Made by a program: the position numbers and the translations under genes. The notes beneath the pieces are model-generated. The model did no database searches, was not told the origin of the DNA, and saw nothing but the letters and a program-made list of their open reading frames with translations. This document shows positions 33,301 to 41,027 of a stretch of DNA of 60,000 bases, in pieces. The DNA is from Polytrichum commune. Lineage: Eukaryota; Streptophyta; Polytrichopsida; Polytrichales; Polytrichaceae. Each line of letters begins with the position of its first letter. The stretch's first letter is position 1. The stretch is from assembly GCA_950295325.1 (NCBI GenBank), contig OX485807.1, positions 48,330,440 to 48,390,439 of the forward strand, written 5' to 3'.

Positions 33301-34408
33301 ACTTCCTCAAGATGTCACTATGATTAGTGATGAGGATTTGAGAAGGTTGGGCCACGTGGATTTGATTATTGCAGGATGGCCTTGTCAAGGCCATTCGCGG
33401 GCAGGAACTGGCCAAGGATTGGATGATCCTAGGTCTAGTTTGTTTGCGGATTTGATGCGCTTGACGCAATGGTGGTTTACCCACCAATCAACTCCGCCAG
33501 GGTACATTTTCGAAAATGTACCATTATTGGGGGATACCCGACACAAAGTGGTGAAGGATAGTGAGTACATTAACCAAAATCTGGGTACTCCAACATTTCT
33601 GGATGCTGCATCTTTGGGATCCTTTGCTCATCGGCCTCGTTGGTTTTGGACCAACTTGGTATCACCTCGGGTGCTTTCAGTGGCGATTGCCCTCATTCCC
33701 CGCCTTATGGATCGCAAGGTGGATGATATTTTAGATGATCATCGTGTTTCCTTGGCAGTTACCAAGGATGACACCTTGCCATTTGCATTAATTAACAAGG
33801 TGGGAATTCCGAGAGGTGCACTACCTACTTTTGTGATATATCCACAGTCTTTTGCATTTCGATCTCGTGGACCTGGCATGGTTTGGGATTCAAAATCCCA
33901 AACTTATGAGGAGCCTACGGCAGATGAGCGGGAACGCGCCATGGGTTTTCTTACAGGTACCACAGCTGCTCATGGGCTTCAGGAAGGTCAGAGACGTTTC
34001 CTATTGGGGCAAGCTATGGATCTTAATAGCATTGTGTGGATAATTGGAATTTGTCTTGCTGCTCAACAACGTATGGATGACCAATTGCTTACTCTGAGGG
34101 CAGAGAACAATGGTCAGGGGGCAATGGAGCCGCAATCCAAGGATCACATTGAGGTCAATGATACCGAGGGATTATTTCCTTTGAAACTTCATGTTACGGA
34201 AGAGCTTCGAGCCCAACGTGTTTTTTCAGCTTTGGCCCAAGAGTTTGGGAAGTTGGAGGCCCATAAAATGTTTCCACTTCTATTTCTTGGTGATACTTCA
34301 TATGTGGGTAGCTATTTAGCTACACAAACTGATTGTAATGGAGAGGATACGCATTTGGATTCAAATGCAGATGATGGGGGCAAAGGTGTTGCCCTCTCCA
34401 CGGACTAG
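30311..34408 (+). CDS. Gag-protease-cytosine-C5 DNA methyltransferase polyprotein (ORF1)
   Basis: 1365 aa from ATG 30311 to UAG 34406. The Gag core is about residues 50-330. Two zinc knuckles follow: C355-G-x-C with a longer last gap, and a canonical CX2CX4HX4C at 402-415. A coiled-coil-like stretch lies at ~432-452. The aspartic protease has MDSGAQ at ~707-712 and YDILVGQQ. The methyltransferase spans about 930-1250: motif I EIFGGIGTG (936-944), acidic VDNG (961), motif IV AGWPCQGHS with catalytic Cys ~1025, motif VI FENV (1067), motif VIII RPRWFWTN, motif IX ERERAMGF, motif X LLGQAMDLNS. The order is canonical, not permuted as in DRM enzymes, and PCQ groups it with Dnmt1/CMT/Dcm-like rather than Dnmt3 (PCN). 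The target-recognition region is short (~85 aa). It would put methyl groups on cytosine, perhaps on its own cDNA. ORF1 should be the major product. Confidence 0.93.
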   Translation: MVQTRSRYYRSPSPDYLENVHTTNLEPEVDTNEAFEPISALDTTNRLRIWSVGTFDDMEDDRHNSVRDRFSGRAGGISLPDWKLRFRTWIKEKRQRSSNFNDWYAFELLPQHLEYEALQTYERWTEGHQRQLREVEQYWEARVELISALKDGAIATLAPPTLKEEDPLDESEDQELAFGPMVAGSSTATLSRMARATQAALTAVGPPPPFNPLTEFVAHLEVEYGGFRRDQMQRIQDFRREKDDTPRTMYTRLARFAVESGGVFAESQLVKIFLSKIDKRLLELASPRIILDYEGRATLAQAFAVVEKCDRALCQHDATDMVSWMTESPKPRRIVTATSSLAETQPVKEQKILHCWGCGEAGHSKNDPNCPKKKKTQPLGKFKQKMEPVRAGDNSKKRQLKCSHCGGTNHDVDHCFLLHPEMRPASYVTGKSLREQSLEAKVAELEQKLKSSASFAQISEPHVGGGTSGSDMYMFGAAGEVVAAASTRSQTLADAVASTSGGSNEVLHPRHAGPADQIGQARLPLSFGLVDTTVVGAKNPVPLRDGDSISKDVTQALAYKILHMPIFSGSEFMASDFKPAAVFHLAGRMLEGKADLPSLQVSQAVVDVPVAEEVEDLANLRASLADAAIIAFGKQTDIPPASISAVDTSFSNYASGAAYLADISARPARERHNLQPGVVRLMNDKSLFVVSRTDMPTIRATPLKVMMDSGAQPVMIGKGLADSLGLTPASLDPCPFTIVTSVGGTERATGYTKAPLRLIFHVGAGPTYTHLSMKYVVTNATNYDILVGQQALYPLGFGLDNWTEEAWIRPGWSTGDGRKVFIPVTFAATAMTMVAEAMFGCSGLVADLPCAPVLLEETMDYTCDAAEQQFLPSFQIPARHFKDPTLPWRTPKELSDHCRHIVADLELGEAPPTSSSFSFAQPIRWQPSPEGIVLVEIFGGIGTGLAAVLEAGITVRRYIHVDNGYAVNRAVRHHIQQLLLRYPAQLSASAIHGCCGQLPQDVTMISDEDLRRLGHVDLIIAGWPCQGHSRAGTGQGLDDPRSSLFADLMRLTQWWFTHQSTPPGYIFENVPLLGDTRHKVVKDSEYINQNLGTPTFLDAASLGSFAHRPRWFWTNLVSPRVLSVAIALIPRLMDRKVDDILDDHRVSLAVTKDDTLPFALINKVGIPRGALPTFVIYPQSFAFRSRGPGMVWDSKSQTYEEPTADERERAMGFLTGTTAAHGLQEGQRRFLLGQAMDLNSIVWIIGICLAAQQRMDDQLLTLRAENNGQGAMEPQSKDHIEVNDTEGLFPLKLHVTEELRAQRVFSALAQEFGKLEAHKMFPLLFLGDTSYVGSYLATQTDCNGEDTHLDSNADDGGKGVALSTD

Positions 34409-34414
34409 CAATCA
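34406..34414 (+). promoter_or_regulatory. Stop-codon readthrough signal UAG CAA UCA
   Basis: The frame reads ...ACG GAC TAG CAA TCA CAG GCT... and stays open for 1047 codons beyond. UAG-CAA-UCA fits the tobacco-mosaic-type consensus UAG-CAR-YYA exactly. The downstream frame has no ATG until 34448, so readthrough fits better than re-initiation. Confidence 0.85.
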
Positions 34415-37400
34415 CAGGCTGTGCTGGCACCAATTGGCAATCCTTCTATGAAGAAGGAAACCACGGAGTTTGACGATTGGCCAATTGAAGTGGGGCCAAA
34501 GCTTACTGGTGCCGAAGCACGAAAGGTACGGGCATTTATTCGCTCTTACCGTAATTGTTTTGCCTTTAGTCTTCATGATCTTGAAGGATATAAAGGTAAA
34601 CCTGTTCGTATTCAACTCGAGGACGACCACCCTATTTTCAGACGGCCGTACAGACTTAGTACCTCTGAAAGGTTGGGTGTTCAAACTCGATGTCAAGAGT
34701 TATTGGCAACGGAATTGATTGAACTCTCCAATGGAGAGTATGTTTGTGCCACGGTTATGCCGTCAAAGAAGGATATCTTTGGCAACTGGACGGAAAAACG
34801 GATGTGTGGTGATTATCGTCCAGTCAACCGCAAGACCAAGTCGGATCGATATCCAATGCCGATGCCGGAGGAGTTGTTTGATGCACTGGGATTTTCTAGA
34901 ATCTTCAGCACTCTGGATTTGAGGTCTGGTTATCATCAATTACCTTTGTTGTTGGGTGATCAGGTGAAGACCGCATTTTGGGGAATTGATAAAGATGGCA
35001 AGGATCAACTTTATCATTGGAAATTTCTGCCATTTGGTCTCAAGAATGCACCAGCTGAATTCCAGCGGGTGATGGACCAATTATTGGCTGGTTTGCCGTT
35101 TGCTAGATGTTACATTGATGATGTTATCATCTTTAGTAATAGTCCACAGGATCATGTGAGACATTTGCAAGCGGTATTTGAACGACTTCAACGGTGGGGA
35201 CTCCGTTTACATCACGGTAAATGTAAGTTTTTCCATGATCAATTGCCCTATTTGGGCCACATGATTGTTCCTGGCGGTCTTGGTGTGCAACAGGCGAAGG
35301 TGGATGCTTTGTACAAAATTCCCGCACCTAGTGATGTACCACGGCTTCGTGCATTTCTAGGATTGGCAAATTATTATAGGAGGTTTGTCAAAAACTTTAG
35401 TTTGATTGCCAAACCTCTTACCATTCTCACGGGGAAAGACCAACCATGGATTTGGAGTCGGGAACAACAACAGGCATTTGATACATTGAAGCAGAGGCTC
35501 GGTTCAGCGCCAGTACTTCGACGCCCGGATGTGTCTAGAGCTTTTCAATTGCACACGGATTGGAGTGCAGTGGGATTGGGAGCGGTATTGACACAGAAAG
35601 ATGAAGAGGGAAAGGAATATGTGGTGGCTTATGCATCTAGAAGCAATAATAGTGCTGAATCTAATTATTCTTCTTATGAAGGCGAGGCCTTGGCGGCCGT
35701 TTGGGCCATTGCACATTTTCGACCTTATTTGTATGGGCAAAAGTTTACTTTGGTGACTGATCATCAGCCTTTAAAATGGCTTATGGAATCAGATAAGCTC
35801 ACCGGGAAACTTGCTAGGTGGGCATTGTTACTTCAGGAATATGATTTTGAAGTTGTTCACCGAGCAGGAATTGCCAACTTGGATGCAGACGGATTGTCTC
35901 GCAATCCAAGTCCTTCAGATGAGGATTTAACTGGAGCTAGGTGGCATGGAGATTGTGATTGTGAGGCAGTGCCGGGTTGGCATGTTGCCACATATCTCAC
36001 AATGATGTCGGGATTGGCTGCTGAGATCCTTGTAGAAGAACAGGATGAGGAGGTTGATAAATCTCTCGTTGTTAGTGATGTGTGGGAAGACCAGGCGGTC
36101 TTGCACAAACTTCAACAAGGGATATTTCCTCTTGGACTATCTGCTATGGAGCGAGATAGAGTTAGTCACAGGATAACAAGGTTTCGTTGGGCAAACAGCT
36201 TGTTATTTCGTGTGTGGCCGAACGGAACGAGGCGCATCGTTCCAAGGCCAGATCAAAGAGCTTCTTTGGTGCGGCAAGTGCACGAGGAGCTTGGACATTT
36301 TGGAGTGCGAAGGACACACTCTATGTTGCGCAACCAATATTGGTGGACTGGTATGTATCAACAGGTTTCCGCTTATGTTTCTAGGTGTGAAGTATGTGAC
36401 CGGGTCAGGTCAAGTTTTAATACTTTATCACCTCAACTTCAACCTTTACCTATTATGGGCTTGGGATATCGTTGGTCTTTGGATTTTGCCGGACCGCTTA
36501 CTATCACTCCACGTGGCTCCAAGTATGTGCTTGTGATGGTGGAGCATTTTAGTAAGTGGATTGAACTCGTGGCTCTTCCCCAAAATTCCTCAGAATTGGC
36601 GGCTATGGCATTTCTTGATCGAGTTTTGGCACGGTTTGGAGCACCTGCAGAGGTGTTGACGGATCAAGGGAGAGAATTTCTTGGATCTTTCGAGGCTTTG
36701 TGCACCAAGGCTTTGATTGATCATCGGACAACTTCCAGAGATCACCCTGAGGCAGATGGCTTAGCTGAACGAGTTGTTCAGACGGTTAAGCGCGGTTTGC
36801 GGAAGTATGGATTGCTTCATGGCAACCATCGCGATTGGGACTTGATGTTACCATGGATAGCAATGGGTTATCGTTTCAGCAGGCAAACATCTTTGGCATC
36901 CTATAGTCCTTACCAACTCTTGTATGGACGGGAACCAATTTTACCTAGCTCAGTGCGAGAGATATTGGCTCCCGTGGTAAACTTGGATGATCCAGATGTT
37001 TGGGCTCAATGTCTTCATGACCGAGCAGCGTTCTTCCAAAAGGCCATGCCTATGGCTATGGAGAACTTGAATATTGCTCAACATCGTGATACATTACGGT
37101 ATGCCCGGATCCGCAGTGGAGCTTATCGACCTCAGGTTCGTAGATTTTCCAAGGGGGATTATATTTACTTGCAACGGGAGGCGCCTACGACATTGGATGT
37201 CAAGGCTGGGCGCACGATTTTGCGGGTAAAAGATGTCTTGCCAAGTGGTATATTATTGCTTGAAGGCAAGGATGGACGGGAATGTCGTGAGCATTCAAAG
37301 AATTGTGCTCCATGTCACCTTCCCATCGACGGCTCTGTGCATCCCGAGTTGGCGGTTGTACCACAGGGTCTGCCTTGTTATGTTTGTGGAGAGAAGACAG

Positions 37401-37552
37401 GAGCTGCAACAATGTTATTGTGCGACCAATGTCAACGTGGATGGCACATGGCATGTTTGACACCTCCCCTTTTGACTCTTCCTTCTGGCAATTGGGTTTG
37501 TCCTCGTTGTCGGAAAGCCTCTCATTCCGTGGCCGTTAATGATCATGATTGA
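34409..37552 (+). CDS. Pol: reverse transcriptase-RNase H-integrase-PHD finger (ORF2)
   Basis: Same frame as ORF1, reached by reading through the UAG. Numbering here counts from the GTG codon at 34421 (1043 aa). RT spans ~90-290 with FSTLDLRSGYHQ, LPFGLKNAP and the catalytic YIDD (231-234). RNase H spans ~375-495 (HTDWSAVGLGAVL, YEGEALA, VTDHQPL, DADGLSR). The integrase zinc site is H621, H626, C656, C659; the catalytic core is D688 (SLDFAG), D748 (LTDQGREF) and E783 (LAERVVQ). After a basic beta-rich segment a C4HC3 PHD finger occupies ~986-1031: CYVC, LLCDQC, GWHMAC, PPLLTLPSG, WVCPRC. PHD fingers of this type commonly read the histone H3 tail, so it may direct integration. No chromodomain is present. 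All catalytic residues are intact. Confidence 0.93.
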   Translation, partial: QSQAVLAPIGNPSMKKETTEFDDWPIEVGPKLTGAEARKVRAFIRSYRNCFAFSLHDLEGYKGKPVRIQLEDDHPIFRRPYRLSTSERLGVQTRCQELLATELIELSNGEYVCATVMPSKKDIFGNWTEKRMCGDYRPVNRKTKSDRYPMPMPEELFDALGFSRIFSTLDLRSGYHQLPLLLGDQVKTAFWGIDKDGKDQLYHWKFLPFGLKNAPAEFQRVMDQLLAGLPFARCYIDDVIIFSNSPQDHVRHLQAVFERLQRWGLRLHHGKCKFFHDQLPYLGHMIVPGGLGVQQAKVDALYKIPAPSDVPRLRAFLGLANYYRRFVKNFSLIAKPLTILTGKDQPWIWSREQQQAFDTLKQRLGSAPVLRRPDVSRAFQLHTDWSAVGLGAVLTQKDEEGKEYVVAYASRSNNSAESNYSSYEGEALAAVWAIAHFRPYLYGQKFTLVTDHQPLKWLMESDKLTGKLARWALLLQEYDFEVVHRAGIANLDADGLSRNPSPSDEDLTGARWHGDCDCEAVPGWHVATYLTMMSGLAAEILVEEQDEEVDKSLVVSDVWEDQAVLHKLQQGIFPLGLSAMERDRVSHRITRFRWANSLLFRVWPNGTRRIVPRPDQRASLVRQVHEELGHFGVRRTHSMLRNQYWWTGMYQQVSAYVSRCEVCDRVRSSFNTLSPQLQPLPIMGLGYRWSLDFAGPLTITPRGSKYVLVMVEHFSKWIELVALPQNSSELAAMAFLDRVLARFGAPAEVLTDQGREFLGSFEALCTKALIDHRTTSRDHPEADGLAERVVQTVKRGLRKYGLLHGNHRDWDLMLPWIAMGYRFSRQTSLASYSPYQLLYGREPILPSSVREILAPVVNLDDPDVWAQCLHDRAAFFQKAMPMAMENLNIAQHRDTLRYARIRSGAYRPQVRRFSKGDYIYLQREAPTTLDVKAGRTILRVKDVLPSGILLLEGKDGRECREHSKNCAPCHLPIDGSVHPELAVVPQGLPCYVCGEKTGAATMLLCDQCQRGWHMACLTPPLLTLPSGNWVCPRCRKASHSVAVNDHD

Positions 37553-37877
37553 GGACTTTGTGGATGTTTACCACATGTTTTAGTGGTGAAGTTGTTATTT
37601 AGTTGGTTGGAAATTTTATGGGATTGAAAACCACATTGAAAGAGTTATCCAAGAATTCAACATTAATTGTTGAAGGCGATTAAAGATGGGGCTCACATTG
37701 CACCCAGCCTACAATTCTTGGATTACTTTGTCAATCACGAGTTTAATTCCTTCGATTACTACTACCTAATTAAATATGTATAGATGTAGCAACAACTTCA
37801 TCATGTTCAACAACTCTATCGATGAGTGTGTTTGTTCCTAGCCGATTGGAGGGGCTCCTTATCTGCTAGTGGGGGCA
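37553..37877 (+). other. 3' non-coding region of the retrotransposon with purine-rich tract
   Basis: The region between the Pol stop and the first 105-bp repeat. 'agtgggggca' at 37868-37877 is the best polypurine-tract candidate. A tract there predicts a 3' LTR start just after 37877, about 107 bp before the start seen by LTR comparison. Confidence 0.55.
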
Positions 37878-37982
37878 CTTGAAGAGGTGGTTGTTAGCAT
37901 TTTAGTTTGTTATTTTATTTTGCTATTGATGTTGACAACGACACTCGATCTGTTGTGTTTAACGATCTTAGTTTACACGACA
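37878..37982 (+). repeat. 105-bp direct repeat, copy 1 (before the 3' LTR)
   Basis: Identical by eye to 38546-38650. Begins CTTGAAGAGGTGG and ends TTTACACGACA. It contains TGTTAGC...ACGACA, which itself looks like an LTR edge. It is absent upstream of the 5' LTR. Confidence 0.9.
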
Positions 37983-37984
37983 GC

Positions 37985-38544
37985 TGTCACGCGAGGTGAC
38001 ATCGGGGGCTAAGTCACGTCAACTTAGGAGTAAATGGACTCCATTAGGAGTCCATGTGTGTTGGGATGAGTAACGGACTCCATTGGGAGTCGTAGTTAGT
38101 TGTTCATCCACTCCATGGATGAACTCCACATTGGATTGGGGTTGTATGGAGAGGAAGGCCTCTTGACTTGCCATTGTTGTCAAGTCAAGTCTTGTGAGTG
38201 TGTTTTGAGAGAGAGAGAGCTTGTTGTTGCTTTCTCATGGCTATGGTGTAATAAATTATGAGTAAAGCCTTTGCATTCTTTCTCCACCACTTGCACTCTT
38301 GGATTCTCCCTTCGTGGAGTGAGAGATAGCTTGACTCTTGTGTGTGAATTTTAGAGTTTCTTAAGCTTTGTAAGGAGACATTTTAGTTTCTTAAGCTTGG
38401 AGAGAGAAACCCTCATCACTTGCACTCTTGGATTCTCCCTTCGTGGAGTGAGAGATAGCTTGACTCTTGTGTGTGAATTTTAGAGTTTCTTAAGCTTTGT
38501 AAGGAGACATTTTAGTTTCTTAAGCTTGGAGAGAGAAACCCTCA
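37985..38544 (+). repeat. 3' LTR (560 bp)
   Basis: Constant offset of 9564 bp from the 5' LTR. Starts TGTCACGCGA and ends ACCCTCA. Confidence 0.9.
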
Positions 38545-38545
38545 T

Positions 38546-38650
38546 CTTGAAGAGGTGGTTGTTAGCATTTTAGTTTGTTATTTTATTTTGCTATTGATGT
38601 TGACAACGACACTCGATCTGTTGTGTTTAACGATCTTAGTTTACACGACA
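38546..38650 (+). repeat. 105-bp direct repeat, copy 2 (after the 3' LTR)
   Basis: Lies one base after the LTR end and is exactly 668 bp from copy 1. Unrelated sequence (ttataaccacc) follows. Confidence 0.9.
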
Positions 38651-40346
38651 TTATAACCACCGCCGAAAACCCAGGTTGAGATTTATCCAATTCGCCATAT
38701 CAAGTTCTACCCCACCTAGAAGGACCTCCTATAAAACTATGCATCCAATATTGTGCGAGTGTGGGGTCGAGTGCATTTCTGTAAAGGATTTTCATACATT
38801 CGAGAGGGAAAATCCACAAAAACCACAATGGAGGAGCTTGAAGTCAAGCAGGAGTGACAAGTGGGAGCACTAGGAAGGGTAATTGAAGCCTGCTCAAGGA
38901 CACATCTGCTGAAATGATTGGGTTGGTCAATGGAGGATTCAACTTTGGAACAATGAAGATTCTACTCTTGACCTTCTCTACGAATATCTTGAGTCTTTTA
39001 TCGAATATTACAGTTTTCTATAAGTATTGGTTCATTAAAGGCCAAACTCATATTGACATGCCTAGAGGTCCTAGATTGAGATCAGTGTCACTGTATGTTT
39101 GACAAATTTCATTTGACGTTCAACTTCAAATCCAAAGTGTCACATGATGTTTTCAAAAACAAGAATGAATGTCAATTGACATATACATTCTATTCTAAAA
39201 TGTCACCTCAATTTTGGGTCACACAATATTTTAGAAGAACTAATATTTTGAATAATCAAAATACAATCTACAAATCAAAATATGGGAAAAAAAATCCAAC
39301 TTCGTATTATTTAAGGTCATGAAATCTACGTCCAAAACTAGTTTTAGTCATTTCCTTTTGAACATTACTTTTAATGATAGAGTTTGAAGATCTCATCTTG
39401 ATATTTTATATTTGAGTACCTTACACAACAATAGAGGGCACTATGAAAAAAAATTCAATTCAAACAACATTATGCTATTACTTTGAGGCGTTTGACCAAA
39501 AAAATTATGGTATTAATACACTGGAGCACTTTTTTGGTCCACTGAGTTTACCATGCTTGCACCCTACTCTAGTAAATGTAGACTCCTCTAGCCTTTCCGT
39601 GCTTACTACATGATTACAATCTCTAAACATGTGGTTTAGGCAAGTCAAAGCTTTGTTGGCACTTTACTTGGATTTAGAAGTTTGAGTGATGGACGTTAAT
39701 GTTAAGTAAGATTTAAGTAAATTTGGATTTATGCATGAATTCTAGACAATTCCAACTGCCAATATGACGTACATTAAATTGCATAACTACAAAAATATGA
39801 TGGGTTGACAAACATGGAGTACAAACATTCCAACCGGTGGTGATGGTGGTTGTTGTTGTTCGATGTTTGATGTTTGATGTTTTTGTCCCCACAAGTGCAA
39901 ATCCCTTATTATTTTTGGACAAGTAATTTGTCCAAATATCCTTAGAAGTCAGTTCATTGTGCACTCCTCTGGATCCTCGTGAAGGTTTGAGATCAAAAAG
40001 AATGGTTGGCATGATTATTCGTGTCATCTTCAAAACGCTTCCGCCATGAGGTTGGTGGCATATTTGACTGTCATTTGTAATTATTATGTTGTTTGTCGAG
40101 TTTGCACAGCTAGGCAGATGAACTCAAACGTGTTTGTGGTCTCATTGTTTGTATGCTTTTTGTAACACTTGCCAGTGGACGACATCAACTGACGGGACTA
40201 CACTACACACATGCACAATTTGTTGGTTTTTTCAAAAAATCTAGTAGAAATCAAAATATCTATGAAATATACGGAACTATTACAACAGAAATGAACGTTA
40301 TTTACAATGAAATCAACATCCGCATACAAACATAAGCATTACTTGT
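38651..40346. other. No gene seen; holds one dispersed repeat
   Basis: AT-rich sequence with only short ORFs. Bases 39700-39930 are the partner of an inverted copy at 48940-49170. Confidence 0.5.
39700..39930 (+). repeat. Dispersed repeat, partner inverted at 48940-49170
   Basis: Shared text in reverse orientation includes 'gacaattccaact.ccaat', 'aacatgga.tacaaacattc', 'tgatgttttt.tccccacaag' and a GTT-rich stretch. Both copies lack ORFs. Confidence 0.75.
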
Positions 40347-41027
40347 TCAATTGGTCCCTGCACACGACAAGGAGTCAACCAACGGTATTCTTGCGGAAGA
40401 AATCTGTTGCGGGCTTGCATGTCTGTCGCCAAGCTTCTTGGAGGCCATGTGAGCCAAGTGCACAAAGGGTTGTTGCAACCACGACTTGATGGACGACGCG
40501 ACCGGCGACACATTGTTCACTTTGTTTCCAGGCCCTACTACTTCACTTTCTTCATGCTGCGTTGGTTTCAAAAGTTTCCGCATTTGGAAGCTGGGAGGTG
40601 TTCGGCCAGAACACGGTGGAGGTGGGTCGGCCTGCCTCAGTCTTTCGGCGATCCGTTTCTGCGCGAGCGCGTGACGTCTCTGGTCGGCCAATTGCGCCTC
40701 GAATAATTTGCTGGGTGAAACCAACTTGTCGTAGCCGCGGAGGAGATGGGTGCACGTGACCCACACTCGTGCAACTCGCACATGGAAATTATGGCCCGCT
40801 GGAAAGCTCGATGATGGTGATTCAGATGATGCCCCCGCCCGGTGTTGATCACATTCATCCTCCAGCTTCTGCAAGGCCGCTAGCTTCTTCTCAAACACGC
40901 GCCGTCGGGTTCCGTTCAGTCGACGATGCTCATGCGCAGCTGACGGGCTTCGATGCAACGTCGTCATCAACCTTTGGACGTGATGACCATGCAGCCGCGG
41001 ATAACTAACATGTTGTGATTGCGCCAT
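40347..41027 (-). CDS. Unrecognised protein, 226 aa
   Basis: The longest frame in a GC-richer island within AT-rich DNA. The track frame starts at a TTG at 41054; the first ATG in frame gives MAQSQHVSYPRL at 41027. The protein is basic and mostly hydrophilic, with a charged helical stretch (RRRVFEKKLAALQKLEDEC) and a second one (EAQLADQRRHALAQKRIAERLRQ), so coiled-coil interaction is possible. A Pro-rich break (ADPPPPCSGRTPP) follows. There are no membrane segments, no signal peptide and no domain I know. Antisense ORFs of 60-100 codons overlap but are shorter. It may be a real single-exon gene, one exon of a larger gene, or chance. Confidence 0.35.
   Translation of the reverse strand: MAQSQHVSYPRLHGHHVQRLMTTLHRSPSAAHEHRRLNGTRRRVFEKKLAALQKLEDECDQHRAGASSESPSSSFPAGHNFHVRVARVWVTCTHLLRGYDKLVSPSKLFEAQLADQRRHALAQKRIAERLRQADPPPPCSGRTPPSFQMRKLLKPTQHEESEVVGPGNKVNNVSPVASSIKSWLQQPFVHLAHMASKKLGDRHASPQQISSARIPLVDSLSCAGTN

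Larger units (their letters stand above)
28421..38544 (+). mobile_element. Ty3/gypsy LTR retrotransposon with DNA methyltransferase and PHD finger
   Basis: A 10.1-kb element. It has a 5' LTR at 28421-28980, a ~1.33-kb leader, and one frame of 2414 codons (30311-37552) broken only by a UAG at 34406. A short 3' region and a 3' LTR at 37985-38544 follow. Domain order is Gag, zinc knuckles, protease, C5-methyltransferase, UAG, RT, RNase H, integrase, PHD. RT-RH-INT order places it in Ty3/gypsy; the PHD occupies the chromodomain position of chromoviruses. Both LTRs have TG...CA ends and differ at one visible base. All key catalytic motifs I checked are present, so the copy may be active. Anomalies: no obvious tRNA primer-binding site follows the 5' LTR, no matching target duplication is seen, and a 105-bp direct repeat flanks the 3' LTR, so one or both ends may be rearranged or the true LTR may be longer. 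Confidence 0.93.

Noticed and set aside
34421-34423. GTG as the start of the Pol ORF
   Set aside because: A GTG start is a bacterial convention. The frame is open back to the UAG, so readthrough is the better explanation.
37878-38650. 105-bp repeats as a target-site duplication
   Set aside because: Ty3/gypsy integrases make 4-6-bp duplications, and the repeat flanks only the 3' LTR, not the whole element.
40407-41008. Plus-strand ORFs antisense to the 226-aa minus-strand ORF
   Set aside because: They are shorter and fragmented and look like shadows of the longer minus-strand frame.
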